From Tethya wilhelma (taxonomy: Eukaryota > Porifera > Demospongiae > Tethyida > Tethyidae): a DNA stretch of 64,000 nt. The stretch is taken from contig CAXIPT010000001.1 of NCBI GenBank assembly GCA_964030475.1, forward strand, positions 17,156,269-17,220,268, given 5' to 3'. Both the position numbers and the translations under genes were made by a program. This document shows, one piece after another, positions 1 through 50,740 of the stretch; position 1 is the stretch's first letter; each line of letters starts with the position of its first letter. The notes beneath the pieces are model-generated. The model was given only the letters and a program-made list of their open reading frames with translations. It was not told the DNA's origin and did no database searches.

Positions 1-407
1 AGAGTTAGCCTGATTGCTTCTTAGCTTCATCGCAAGAAAAAGCTTTGTCCAATCTATTTACTAAAAGAAAAACAAAAAGAAGGCGTAGCTACTAACCTCG
101 CCGTATTACGTAATGCACTTTCAAAGTTTCACTCGCCAAAATTAATGTTCGCCAATATCGTTTGAGCTCCCTTTCGCCAAATTTAATTCTCGCCAAAATA
201 ACCGGCCATACGGTACATTACATTGAATGTAATTGCTGATATTTTCTGCTAATGTAGTAAACGCCAATTTAGTTAGGGGTAAGTAGAATGTTAAGAATTC
301 TGTTTTCTAAGATACACTTTATATAAAGATCTTATGCCTCTGTCTGAAGCTCTAACCCCTCTCCAATACTATCCCTATTGAAGCACACTCCTCTGATCGT
401 CCTACAG
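1..407. other. Intron sequence 5' of first visible ADGRV1 exon
   Basis: No coding signal. The stretch is AT-rich and contains several 'cgccaaa'-type words and a 'ccatacggta' end that resemble the ends of the small inverted-repeat elements at 22941-23161 and 28961-29134. The next exon starts after the acceptor at 405-407. Confidence 0.5.
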
Positions 408-40523
<40,116 letters not shown>

Positions 40524-41071
40524 AACGATTGACTCCATCAGGTTACTATAGCAACTGTAATTATATGTAGGCAATGTTAATTTTATACCACACTCATTAA
40601 AATTTTTATGCTTGACTAAGTTTTTTACCACACAATTATTATTATGTATTATACAATAAATTCTGTTTAATTTGCATCACATGATTATAATAATAATTAT
40701 TAATGTTATTGAAAGATCTATAAATGGACATGTGGACCCATGCAATTGAATTTATTTTCATCCTCATTGATTGATCTGACATATTAGTGCATAGTTTGAG
40801 TCAGGTTGAAGTAAATCTATATATAGTTGATTTGAATAGAAGATTCCTTTTACTGACAAGCATTAATTGTGGATTGAAGGAACATACAATATGTAATACT
40901 ACTGAATGTTAGGGACTTTGTCAACATGCAACAAGAATTAAGTCATGTCGTTTACATCAACTGCTGAATTGATATCATTCCTCTTTTTGTTTTATTCCAT
41001 TTGGTGAAGCCAATTAAGCTGAGAGCTCTTTCGGAAGTAAAGGCTAAACCCTACAGATCATGTAGCCATGA
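40524..41071. other. ADGRV1 3' flank / intergenic
   Basis: AT-rich, no ORF with support. From about 40980 it becomes the conserved promoter-proximal sequence shared with the next two peptide-gene copies (compare 42220 and 44340 onward). Confidence 0.6.
40655..40660 (+). terminator. Polyadenylation signal candidate for ADGRV1
   Basis: AATAAA 132 bp after the stop codon, in an AT-rich 3' flank. It is the closest canonical signal downstream of the gene. Confidence 0.5.
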
Positions 41072-41080
41072 CTATAAAAG
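41071..41080 (+). promoter_or_regulatory. TATA box of secreted-peptide gene copy 1
   Basis: 'actataaaag' 112 bp before the ATG, within a ~200-bp upstream block conserved in all three paralogues (the others at 42321-42330 and 44462-44471). The conserved flanks 'tgtagccat' and 'gagtctttt' are at the same spacing in each copy. Confidence 0.65.
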
Positions 41081-41191
41081 CTTGAGTCTTTTTAATTATG
41101 ATCATTATACTTTGAATTAGGAATCACCATTTGGACATCCTGGGAAACATCAGTTTGGAATCGATCATTCATAGACACATCAAGTTGAAGA

Positions 41192-41395
41192 ATGAGGAGC
41201 CTGCTCGCCTTTGCTGTGTTGGCTTCATTGCTAGCAGTCTGTCTTGCAGACCGTGATCGTGGACCATACTTACCAAGATGTACGTTGTACACAAAGTCAT
41301 GACAATAATAGTCTATAGTGGGAAAGTTTTGTGGTGTGTGTCTAACTTTTGTAGATGCCTCTCGTCCAACATTTCAAGATTGTGATTTTATTTAA
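41192..41395 (+). CDS. Small secreted peptide gene, copy 1 (short form)
   Basis: Join 41192-41279 and 41355-41395, 42 codons. Exon 1 encodes a clear signal peptide (M-R-S-L-L-A-F-A-V-L-A-S-L-L-A-V-C-L-A), then D-R-D-R-G-P-Y-L-P-R, and ends at a gtacgt donor in phase 1 like its paralogues. The likely second exon encodes only ~13 residues (Y-A-S-R-P-T-F-Q-D-C-D-F-I) before TAA. The repeat exons of copies 2 and 3 are not visible downstream. The cysteine of the other copies' 'G-P-C-L-P-R' is Tyr here. It may be a degenerate or neo-formed short product. Function unknown. Confidence 0.5.
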
Positions 41396-41491
41396 CTTTT
41401 GCAAGATGAAGTATGTAACACCCATACGTATAATTATAGGTTATGGACAATTTCATGGATACTGATTAAATCGTGATCTGCAAAACTCACA

Positions 41492-41645
41492 GTACAGTAT
41501 ACAGTATACAGTACTGTATACTGTATACTGTATACTGTATACTGTATACTGTATACTGTATACTGTATACTGTATGCGGTACCAGTATACGGTATCAGTA
41601 TACAGTATACAGTACTGTATACCGTATACTCATACTGTATACTGG
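41492..41645. repeat. (TATACAG)n / (CTGTATA)n inverted heptamer array
   Basis: Starts with a few 'tatacag' units then switches to about eight 'ctgtata' units, i.e. the reverse complement, followed by degenerate units. The two orientations together can form a long hairpin. Same heptamer as the array at 20270-20463. Confidence 0.85.
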
Positions 41646-42320
41646 TACCGCATTGGTGTTCTATTTACACGTAGTATAATTAGCAAATTTAATTAGGTGT
41701 TGCCATGGAAACACATCTTAGGGAATTTCCCTTCTATACTTAGCTCACTAGTACCAACAAAAAGTGTACTGTATACCAGAGAAAAAAATTATCAACTTTA
41801 GTCACTTTTTTTGGAAAAAAGTAAAGTGTGCCAAATCCTCCATTTCTACTATGAGTGTACACATGTATGCTTGATTCAGAGAAATACTTGCTGTACTGGT
41901 GACAATCAAGGAGTCAATCTGCCCGATTCCAGTACCCTCTATTGTCAGGTGATAGCTCAAAATCAAAGCTCAAAAATTGGGCCCACATGAGTAGATAGGA
42001 CTTGCTGACCATATAACTTAGCTTCCAAATCAGGTTGAAGTAAATCTGCATTGTACGTAATGTTCCTCTGTTTATTCTATTGCAAAAATTTAATGTGGAA
42101 AGACATAAAGCTTATCATTGTATGACTTCAAACATAGTATAGAGTGTAGTACAGAATTTTAAGAACTTAGTTTTCAATAAGAGGTCATGTCTTTACATTA
42201 ACCACTGAATAGATAAAATTCCTCTTTTTGTTTTTAAACATTAATGGTGAAACCAAAGCAGAGAGCTCTTTCAGAAGCATGCAAAGGCTAAAACCTACAG
42301 ACCATATGCATGTAGCCATC
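41646..42320. other. Intergenic between peptide gene copies 1 and 2
   Basis: No supported ORF. The last ~100-200 bp are the conserved upstream block ending in the TATA box. Confidence 0.6.
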
Positions 42321-42330
42321 ACTATAAAAG
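42321..42330 (+). promoter_or_regulatory. TATA box of peptide gene copy 2
   Basis: 'actataaaag' 117 bp before the ATG, in the same conserved context as copies 1 and 3. Confidence 0.65.
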
Positions 42331-42446
42331 CTCGAGTCTTTTTGTAAAACTATATCATTACTTTCAATGTTAGGAATCACCATTTGGACATCCAGAGAAA
42401 CATCAGTTTGGAATTAATCATTCACAGAGACACATCAAATTGAAGA

Positions 42447-43763
42447 ATGAGGAGCCTGCTCGCCTTTGCTGTGTTGGCTTCATTGCTAGCAGTCTGTCTT
42501 GCAGTCCCTGGTCATGGACCATGCTTACCAAGACGTACGTTGTACTATACATGGTAATTATTATTTATTGGCGAAACAAGATGTTTATTGTCATCAATTC
42601 TATTACTTTTGTAGCTGGAGAAAGGCGCCGAATTCAAAGTAAGATCATTATAGATTCTAAGAAACATGTATTATTGGCTTGAACTACATTATGAGTGTAA
42701 GATGTAAGAGGGGCCTAAGAGGGGTTAAAGGAGGGAGTATTGAAAAGGGGTTGCTTACTTATGTAGTAACTATTAGTTTATGGGGGAAAAGACAGTACAT
42801 GCAACTTTTACCCTCTCACATTTATGAATTCAAAGCAATGAAATTAGGGCACTAAGCAAAAATTGTAATGGAATTGTTGATTTCATCGGCTTACATTGAA
42901 TGGTAAATAAGACAGTGCAATCAGAGCCCTGTGATTGTACAATTTCAAAATGAAATGATGGCAGATTAGTGCGTTCTCCCTCTGGTTTTCAATCATTTTG
43001 ACTATTTTGTAACATTAATACAGATAAAGTTGAAAAGGAAGACATGTTCACGGGTTTTGATCCTTGTACCCCAGGTAAATAAAATACAATGATGAAGTCA
43101 CTCAATTACTGTGACTATTTTTGTAAAATTTAGACCGAAAAGGAAATGTGAACTCATTTGATCGCGGCCTAGGTAAATATGTGTACAATAATGAAGTCAC
43201 TCGATCACTGTGATTATTTTTGTAACATTTAGACCAAAAAGAAGACGTTGAAAAGGAGGATATGTTCATGCCGGGTCCCGATCGCCGCCCAGGTATACAT
43301 TATACCAATATAAATAAATATACAAGTACACCATGGATATTCCAACAGAGATAATTGTCTATAGTTACATATGGGTCGTGTGTACTAACTGACTAAAATG
43401 ATTTTTTTTGTAACATTCAGACCGAAAAGAAAAGGTTGGAAAAGAGGACACATTCATCCCCAGCATGGGTTTTGCAGCCCCACCTGGTACATACAGTCAT
43501 TAAATTCACTACCAATATTACTGAAGGTTATTGACATTGCTACAATAATTCTAATTGATCAAGAACTAAAACAGACCATGGAGTAAATTGGAAGACATAT
43601 ATAGCGTAGGTAAACTTTGCAAGCCTTACATTTGGTGAACTGGTAAAATTATTTTTGTTAAATAATGCACATCTGCCCACTATATACAATAAGTACACAT
43701 CGTCACAAACATACACCCACACATGCACACTAAATACTGTACACTACAGGAATGAGGAAGTAA
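42447..43763 (+). CDS. Small secreted repeat-peptide precursor, copy 2
   Basis: Join 42447-42534, 42615-42638, 43024-43074, 43134-43172, 43233-43292, 43421-43486 and 43750-43763; 113 codons, every intron in phase 1. Exon 1 is a 19-residue signal peptide, then V-P-G-H-G-P-C-L-P-R. Exon 2 adds P-G-E-R-R-R-I-Q. Exons 3, 5 and 6 carry variants of an acidic module ('K-V-E-K-E-D-M-F', 'D-V-E-K-E-D-M-F', 'K-V-G-K-E-D-T-F'), each followed by a Pro-rich end. The last exon encodes G-M-R-K. Two cysteines (exons 1 and 3) could form one disulfide. Basic pairs (R-R, R-K) at several exon borders resemble prohormone cleavage sites. I do not recognise the family; secretion is well supported, peptide processing is inference. 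Confidence 0.65.
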
Positions 43764-44461
43764 TGCAAGCAAGCAGGTGTTGCAAATCATGGAAGTGATT
43801 TATAAGAACAATGACTATAGTTTAAGGGAATTGAAAAAAAGTTTAGCCTATACTGTATTCAAACGTCTATATTATAAATTTTATAAATTTGGTGACTGCA
43901 TGACTTTTAGCTTTAAAGGATGATCGTACGCCAGTAACTCAAACAGCCAGATTCTCACCTTCAATCAATCACAAGGTCGACGTCACGGTGATAATAAACA
44001 TGATCATTTTGTCAGTGGGACAGTAGGCCCATTCCGTGTACTAAGAGCTATTCGAACTTTTATAGTCAGCTAGACCTAGCTATTCTTGTGGGCCCAATTG
44101 AGTTTAATTTCATCCTCAGCTGATGCTAATGCATGCATGGTCAGTTTGAAGTAAATATGTTCTTTTGTAATAGAACAAAAAGAGGAACTTATCAACGTAC
44201 TCATGTACAATAATATAATTATATCAACTTAAAACAAGAATTTAATGTGGAAAGACATAAAGCTTACCATAGTATGACTTCAAATGTGTAGTATGAAATT
44301 TTAGGAACTTTGTTTTCAATAAGAAGTCATGTCTTCACATTAACTGCTGAATTGATAATGTTCCTCTTTTTGTTTTATCCCATTTAAAGTATTGATGGTG
44401 AAACCAAAGCAGGGAGCTCTTTTGGAAGCAAAGGCTAAAACCTACAGACCATGTAGCCATG

Positions 44462-44471
44462 ACTATAAAAG
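44462..44471 (+). promoter_or_regulatory. TATA box of peptide gene copy 3
   Basis: 'actataaaag' 114 bp before the ATG, followed by 'ctcgagtctttt' as in copy 2. Confidence 0.65.
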
Positions 44472-44584
44472 CTCGAGTCTTTTGTAAAATTATATCATTA
44501 CTTTCAATATTAGGAATCACCATTTGGACGTCCTGGGAAACATCAGTTTGGAATCGATCATTCATAGACACATCAAGTTGAAGA

Positions 44585-45653
44585 ATGAAGAGCCTGCTTG
44601 CCTTTGCTGTGTTGGCTTCACTGCTAGCAGTCTGTCTTGCAGTCCCTGGTCATGGACCGTGCTTACCAAGACGTACGTTGTACTATACACATGGTAATTA
44701 TAATTATTTATTGGCGAAACTCAAGATGTTTATTGTAAATCAATTCTATTACTTTTATAGCTGGAGAAAGGCGCCGAGTTCAAAGTAAGATCATTAACGA
44801 TTCTAAGAAACATGACATTGTATTATTTGCTTGAACTGCATATGAGTGTAAGAGGGGCCTAAGAGCTAGGGGGTCAAAGGAGGAATATAGTTGCTTACTT
44901 ATGCAGTAACTTTTGGGAAACAAAAAAAAAGACAGTACCTGCAACTGTTAACCCTCTCGCATTTATGAATTTGAAGCAATGAAATTAGGGCACTAAGCAA
45001 AAATTGTAATGGAATTGTTGATTTTGTCGGCTTACATTGAATGGTAAATAAGACAGTGCAATCAGAGCCCTCTGATTGTACAATTTAATAATGGCAGATT
45101 AGTGTTCTCCCTCTGGTTTTCAATCATTGTGACTATTTTGTAACACTTATTATAGATAAAGTTGAAAAGGAAGACATGCTCATGGGTCATCCTTGTACCC
45201 CAGGTAAATAAAAACACAATAATGAAGTCACTCAATTACTGTGACCATTTTTTTCTAAAATTTAGATCGAAAAGGAAATGTGAACTCATTTGATCAGATC
45301 CCAGGTACTCAGACCTAGAATGGATAAATTCATGAGTAGAACCTCAAACTGATGAGGGTATCAACAACAATGCTGTATACATGATAGAGCCTGTTAGTAG
45401 TTTCAATGAGTATTTTGTTGCTGTTTTTTCTGTATAACAGTGCGTCAGCAAATGAGAGAAAACAAAGTTTTGGGTAAGTTTATTATAACAATATTATGTA
45501 GATCTACACTATACACAAGAGTCTCGTGACTATGGAGTCACTCAATCACATGATTCTTTTTGTAACGTTCAGAGCAAGAAGAAGTGGAGGACATGATGTC
45601 TCGCTTACCAGGTACACACTGTCTATTATTATCACATCATGAATGACATACAT

Positions 45654-45694
<41 letters not shown>

Positions 45695-45707
45695 GAGGAG
45701 GAAGTAA
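44585..45707 (+). CDS. Small secreted repeat-peptide precursor, copy 3
   Basis: Join 44585-44672, 44761-44784, 45156-45203, 45266-45304, 45441-45473, 45573-45611 and 45694-45707; 94 codons, all introns phase 1. Signal peptide and 'V-P-G-H-G-P-C-L-P-R' match copy 2 except M-K for M-R. Exon 3 has 'K-V-E-K-E-D-M-L' and 'P-C-T-P'. Exon 4 matches copy 2 exon 4 (D-R-K-G-N-V-N-S-F-D). Exon 5 (V-R-Q-Q-M-R-E-N-K-V-L) is different. Exon 6 has 'E-V-E-D-M-M-S-R-L-P', and the last exon gives G-R-R-K-stop. A Gly followed by dibasic residues at the C-terminus is the classic amidation-plus-cleavage signal of peptide hormones. The final acceptor lies inside a CA microsatellite (45657-45693). Confidence 0.65.
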
Positions 45708-46166
45708 TTGCAGACAAGGTGGTGGTGCAACTTGCAAGTAAAACATTATAAGAAATCATTTTGTTTGTTTTAAAGATTGGAAACTGACATGAGAACTAGG
45801 TTAGGCCTATAAATTTGTATTGTAATTCAAGAATAAGAATTTAGGCAGTTACATGCAAAGAATAGTGTAGCGATATAGCATTGGGCAACGTGTGCTTGAT
45901 TCAGAGAAATACTTCTGTACTGATGAAACACACGCACATGCATAAACAAGTTTGAAAGACTTATGTTGTATAAATAGACATATCTAATCCAATGCAAGAA
46001 TGAATCACACACTATTACATCATAGATAATAGAACACTATGATCACATGATGTCATGTGAGACATGAATGTACGCCATACAACCAGCATTGGAGAGTTCT
46101 ACCTGTCCTGTTGTTATACAGACTAAACTACACAATACATACGATACACAGTGGTGTGGCATGTTC
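45708..46166. other. Intergenic between peptide gene 3 and the 63-aa gene
   Basis: AT-rich, no supported coding region or RNA gene. It separates two convergent transcription units. Confidence 0.5.
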
Positions 46167-46550
46167 TCAATGCTTGTCGTGGTCAGCGTGTCCAAGTTCA
46201 GGGTGCAAATAATCTGCACGGCAAAACAAATCGCATGTAAAGTCACAGATCAGATCAGTTTTGATATAGGAGGAGTCACAGAGAGCAACGTGTGAGGGAC
46301 ACACAACTTTGCTAAACTTACGTGACTTTGCTTTCACCTCTTCTGTTGGTTTAAGTTTGTGTGTGCATGTAACAACAATTATTTATTGAAGCTGTGTACC
46401 ACAAAGACAAGACAACTAAAGTGTACCTGATACAGGAAGATTGAAGATGAGGTAGCCAGTGATAGTGAATCCCACAATAATACCAGTTAGAGGCTTTAGA
46501 TAATGAAAAGTTGTTCTCATATTACGAGTGAGAGCTGCAGTCAAAGACAT
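46167..46550 (-). CDS. 63-residue single-helix protein, possibly a mitochondrial ATP-synthase accessory subunit
   Basis: Complement of join 46167-46213, 46322-46342 and 46427-46550; the lengths total 192 nt, in frame with a 21-nt middle exon. Residues 1-17 are basic/hydroxylated without acids (M-S-L-T-A-A-L-T-R-N-M-R-T-T). Then comes K-P-L-T-G-I-I-V-G-F-T-I-T-G-Y-L-I-F, one membrane helix, and a charged His-rich tail (E-E-V-K-A-K-S-H-Y-L-H-P-E-L-G-H). Size, single helix and charged tail recall small F1Fo-ATP synthase subunits (yeast subunit j, plant 6-kDa). That resemblance is by eye and weak. It is head-to-head with gephyrin. A likely 5' UTR acceptor lies just upstream of the ATG. Confidence 0.55.
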
Positions 46551-46870
46551 CTTTAATACCTGCATAACACAAATTTCCATTTAAAGCACATCATATCCTA
46601 ACCTTAGTCAATTTAAAGCCAAAACAGTACACATTAGGCCTACAGGTGAAATACAGACGACATTTAGAACACTTATATGTACAAATAAGTATCACTTTCA
46701 GTAGATAAAGTAGCTAAAAATCAACGATTTTACCTTTACTACTTTCTTCTATCTTCTCCACTCAGTCACGTCACATGACAACTCAATACAGCCGGCCACG
46801 CCCCTTTATATGAAGTTAACTTTTTAGCGACCTTTACCAAACACAACTCCTGTGTCTGCATCTTACAAAC
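46551..46870. promoter_or_regulatory. Shared divergent promoter, 63-aa gene / gephyrin
   Basis: 320 bp between the two start codons. It contains 'gtcacgtcacatgac' (about 46763-46777), an overlapping CRE-like/E-box-like palindrome, and no TATA box in a convincing position. Layout implies a bidirectional promoter. Confidence 0.5.
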
Positions 46871-49121
46871 ATGGAGAACATAAAGCTTGGCATTCTGACA
46901 GGTATGTGCACAATGAGACTGTGTGTATGCAATAAAAAAAGTGATTTTTTTTAATGCTCAGTTAGTGACAGGTGCTCCAAAGGAGAGGCTGAGGACAGCA
47001 GTGGTCCCAACCTGAGGAGAATACTGTCTCAAACTCAGAGGTGCTTAGAATAATTATAATTTTGTATAGTTTGCAAATAAAATAAGGATTGATTTTGTTT
47101 TTGTAGCTTGAATGTGCAGAGTGAGGCTATCAATTCGGCCTGTGTGCCCGATGATATTGAAGAGATAAAGGTACCTACTCCGGCCTGTCGTATGCTACAC
47201 TCTTAGATATATATTCCCTTGAATCACAGAGAGTTCTAATTCACTGGTGTGATGATCTTTCGTTGAATCTTGTTCTAACAACTGGTGGAACTGGTTTCTC
47301 CCCACGAGATGTCACCCCTGAGGCAACACGAGGACTGATAGAAAAGGAAGCACCTGGTTTGGCAATTGCAATGATAACAAAGTCCCTGGCAGTAACACCG
47401 ATGGCCATGCTGTCCAGGTGAGATGGTGAAAATCCTAAATTGTCTCTCAGTAAAAAAAAAAGTATTCTGGTGTGTGTTTGTGTGTCTAGACCAGTGTGTG
47501 GTATTAGGAAGAACTCACTGATAGTAAATCTTCCAGGAAGTAAGAAAGCTGCACAGGTTAACACTAATACCATTACTGTATTGGCCAGTATTTTAGTCTC
47601 ACTGCATTAAAATTTTCTTGCTCCCTGTAGGAATGTCTTGAGTTCATTTTGCCCTCACTTCCCCATGCTTTGGGTATGACTGTGTGTGGGGGGGTCCTCT
47701 ATGTACTCACTGTTACATTACTGAGCATAACTTTGCTCTGCTTGCAGATTTGTTGGCAAACAATGTTAAGAAAGTTGCTGCAGTACACAGTCACATGACC
47801 AGTGGTCACACACACTCTTGTCCTCATCACAAAAATGAGAACAGAGCAACCAAGAGAAGTAAGCAATGGAGTTCTTTATGCTGTTGTGGATACAGCTCTC
47901 TCTTAATCTGTAGGTCGTGATGACTTTATACCTGTCTCTCAAAGAGCAAGGCACTCTCCTTATCCAATGCTCCCAGTAGAGGAGGCACTGAAGATAGTCC
48001 TTCAGTGCACTGCCACTAACACTCCACACTATGTCAATACTATTCAAGGTAACCCGGTAGCGTAAAACTAAATTTAGTCATTAATGTTTTTGTTTGTTTG
48101 TTTGTTTGTTTGTTTGTTGTTTTTTTTTGCTGTTTACAGATGGTTTTAACTGCGTGTTAGCTCAAGATATTGTTGCCAGTCAGCCATTTCCTCCATTTCC
48201 AGCCTCAATCAAGGATGGATATGCTGTGATCGGTAGGTGACATGATACAGATGACTATAGTTTTAAAGCTGTTTTGACACTTCAACAGCTTCTGATGGTC
48301 CTGGAGAGAGACGAGTGATGACTGCTGTGGCTGCTGGAGAGACAGTAAGAGAGAGAAAGAGAACTGTTTATACTACACTACTAATCAATGTGGCTATGTT
48401 TGGCTTGTTTCTTGTAGCCTTCTGAAGCATTACAGTCTGGCTGTGTTAATCGAATAACAACAGGGGCTCCTCTTCCTGATGGAGCCGATGCTGTAGTACA
48501 AGTCGAAGACACAGAGCTCGTTGAAAGTACTCCAGACGTACGAAGCCATTCCTCAGCCTTTACCTCTCCATCTCTTTTGAGAGTCGATCTTTTTCATTCT
48601 CTGTGACAGGGAAGTGAAGAAGCAGTGGTCCGTATTCTGACATCAGTGAGTCCAGGCCACGATGTGAGGTCTGTTGGTTGTGATATTCCTAAAGGAGAAG
48701 TGGTACTGAAAGAGAGAGAGAGACTGGGTCCAAATGAACTCGGACTACTTGCTACTGTGGGTGTTACAAAATTCAAAGTCTTTCCACTACCGCAAGTTGC
48801 ATTGCTGTCCTCTGGGAATGAAGTAAGACCTTACCACAGTCCACAGGTCTAGACTTCTTTGTGATATCCACTATCATGACTATGCATACATGCAGTCACA
48901 TTTTTGTGTGCATCAATGTCTTGAATTTTCACTCAATGCAGGTTGTAAATCCCGGTGAGGTACTGGGAGCTGGTCAGATCTACGACAGCAATCGCACCAC
49001 GCTACTAGCAGCTCTCAGAAAAGAAGGCATGACAACCATTGATTTGGGAGTGGCCAAAGATAGGTGAGTACATACAGTTACATTGAATGACTTTTATTGA
49101 TGCCTAATGTCGATTGCTGTC

Positions 49122-49152
<31 letters not shown>

Positions 49153-49915
49153 CTTTCAGTCGTGAGAGTCTGGTATCCATGGTGACTAGAGCTCTGAAGG
49201 AGAGTGACGTGCTCATCACCACTGGTGGAGTGTCAATGGGAGAAAAGGTATATTAATCATACTGCATGGCCATCACTATAGTTTTTTTTTTAACTGTAGT
49301 CACAATTACCATTGCTATTTTACTTGTGATTAATTGTAGGATCTTCTGAAGCCAGTCTTGGAACAGGATTTCAATGGAAAGATACATTTTGGGAGAGTTT
49401 TCATGAAACCAGGGTATGTTAGTGAATGACTGAGCATGGATACCTTTGTCATGAAAGGTAGGGGCAATGTGTTATGATTTGTATTCGTCTGTCTCTAGCA
49501 AACCAACAACATTCGCTACCATTGAAAGAGAAGGCAAAACAAAGCTAGTGTTCTCTCTCCCAGGTATACATGTCACATTGATAGGACGGTAATTCTTTTG
49601 CTTATTGATTGATTTACTGTATGCTCCATTCACTAGGAAACCCAGTGTCTGCTACAGTCACTTTCTACCTGTTTGTTGTGCCAGCTCTACGCAAGATGTC
49701 AGGCTGGTCTCACCCACATCTCACAACTATCCCAGCTAAGGTAAGACAACATATGCCATTCATGGATGCCCTTCTATTAACAACAGCTGGTCTGTGTATA
49801 ATCATGTCATGCAGTAAATTTGAAACAATCTTGGGTTGTTGTTTTTTTAAATTTTTTTTTTTTGTGTGTGTGTGTGTGTGTATAGCTCTCATCTTTGGTG
49901 ACCCTTGACCCTCGG

Positions 49916-49955
<40 letters not shown>

Positions 49956-50697
49956 GTTAATAAATCAATGTGGCTATGTTTGACTTGTTTCTTGTAGCCT
50001 TCTGAAGCATTACAATCTGGCTGTGTTAATCGAATAACGACAGGGGCTCCTCTTCCTGATGGAGCCAATGCTGTAGTACAGGTTGAAGACACTGAGCTGG
50101 TTGAAAGTACTCCAGACGTACGAAGCCATACCTCAGCCTTTACCTCTCCATCTCTTTTGAGAGTCGCTCTTTTTCATTCTCTGTGACAGGGAAGTGAAGA
50201 AGCGGTGGTCCGTATTCTGACATCAGTGAGTCCAGGCCACGATGTGAGGTCTGTTGGTTGTGATATTCCTAAAGGAGAAGTGGTACTGAAAGAGAGAGAG
50301 AGACTGGGTCCAAATGAACTCGGACTACTTGCTACTGTGGGTGTTACAAAATTCAAAGTCTTTCCACTACCACGAGTTTCATTGCTGTCCTCTGGGAATG
50401 AAGTAAGACCTTACCACAGTCCACAGGTCTAGACCTCTTTATGATATCCACTATCATGACTATGCATACATGCAGTCACATTTTTGTGTGCATCAATGTC
50501 TTGAATTTTCACTCCATGCAGGTTGTAAATCCCGGTGAGGTACTGGGACCTGGTCAGATCTACGACAGCAATCGCACCACGCTACTAGCAGCTCTCAGAA
50601 AAGAAGGCATGACAACCATTGATTTGGGAGTGGCCAAAGATAGGTGAGTACATACAGTTACATTGAATGACTTTTATTGATGCCTAATGTTGATTGC

Positions 50698-50740
<43 letters not shown>

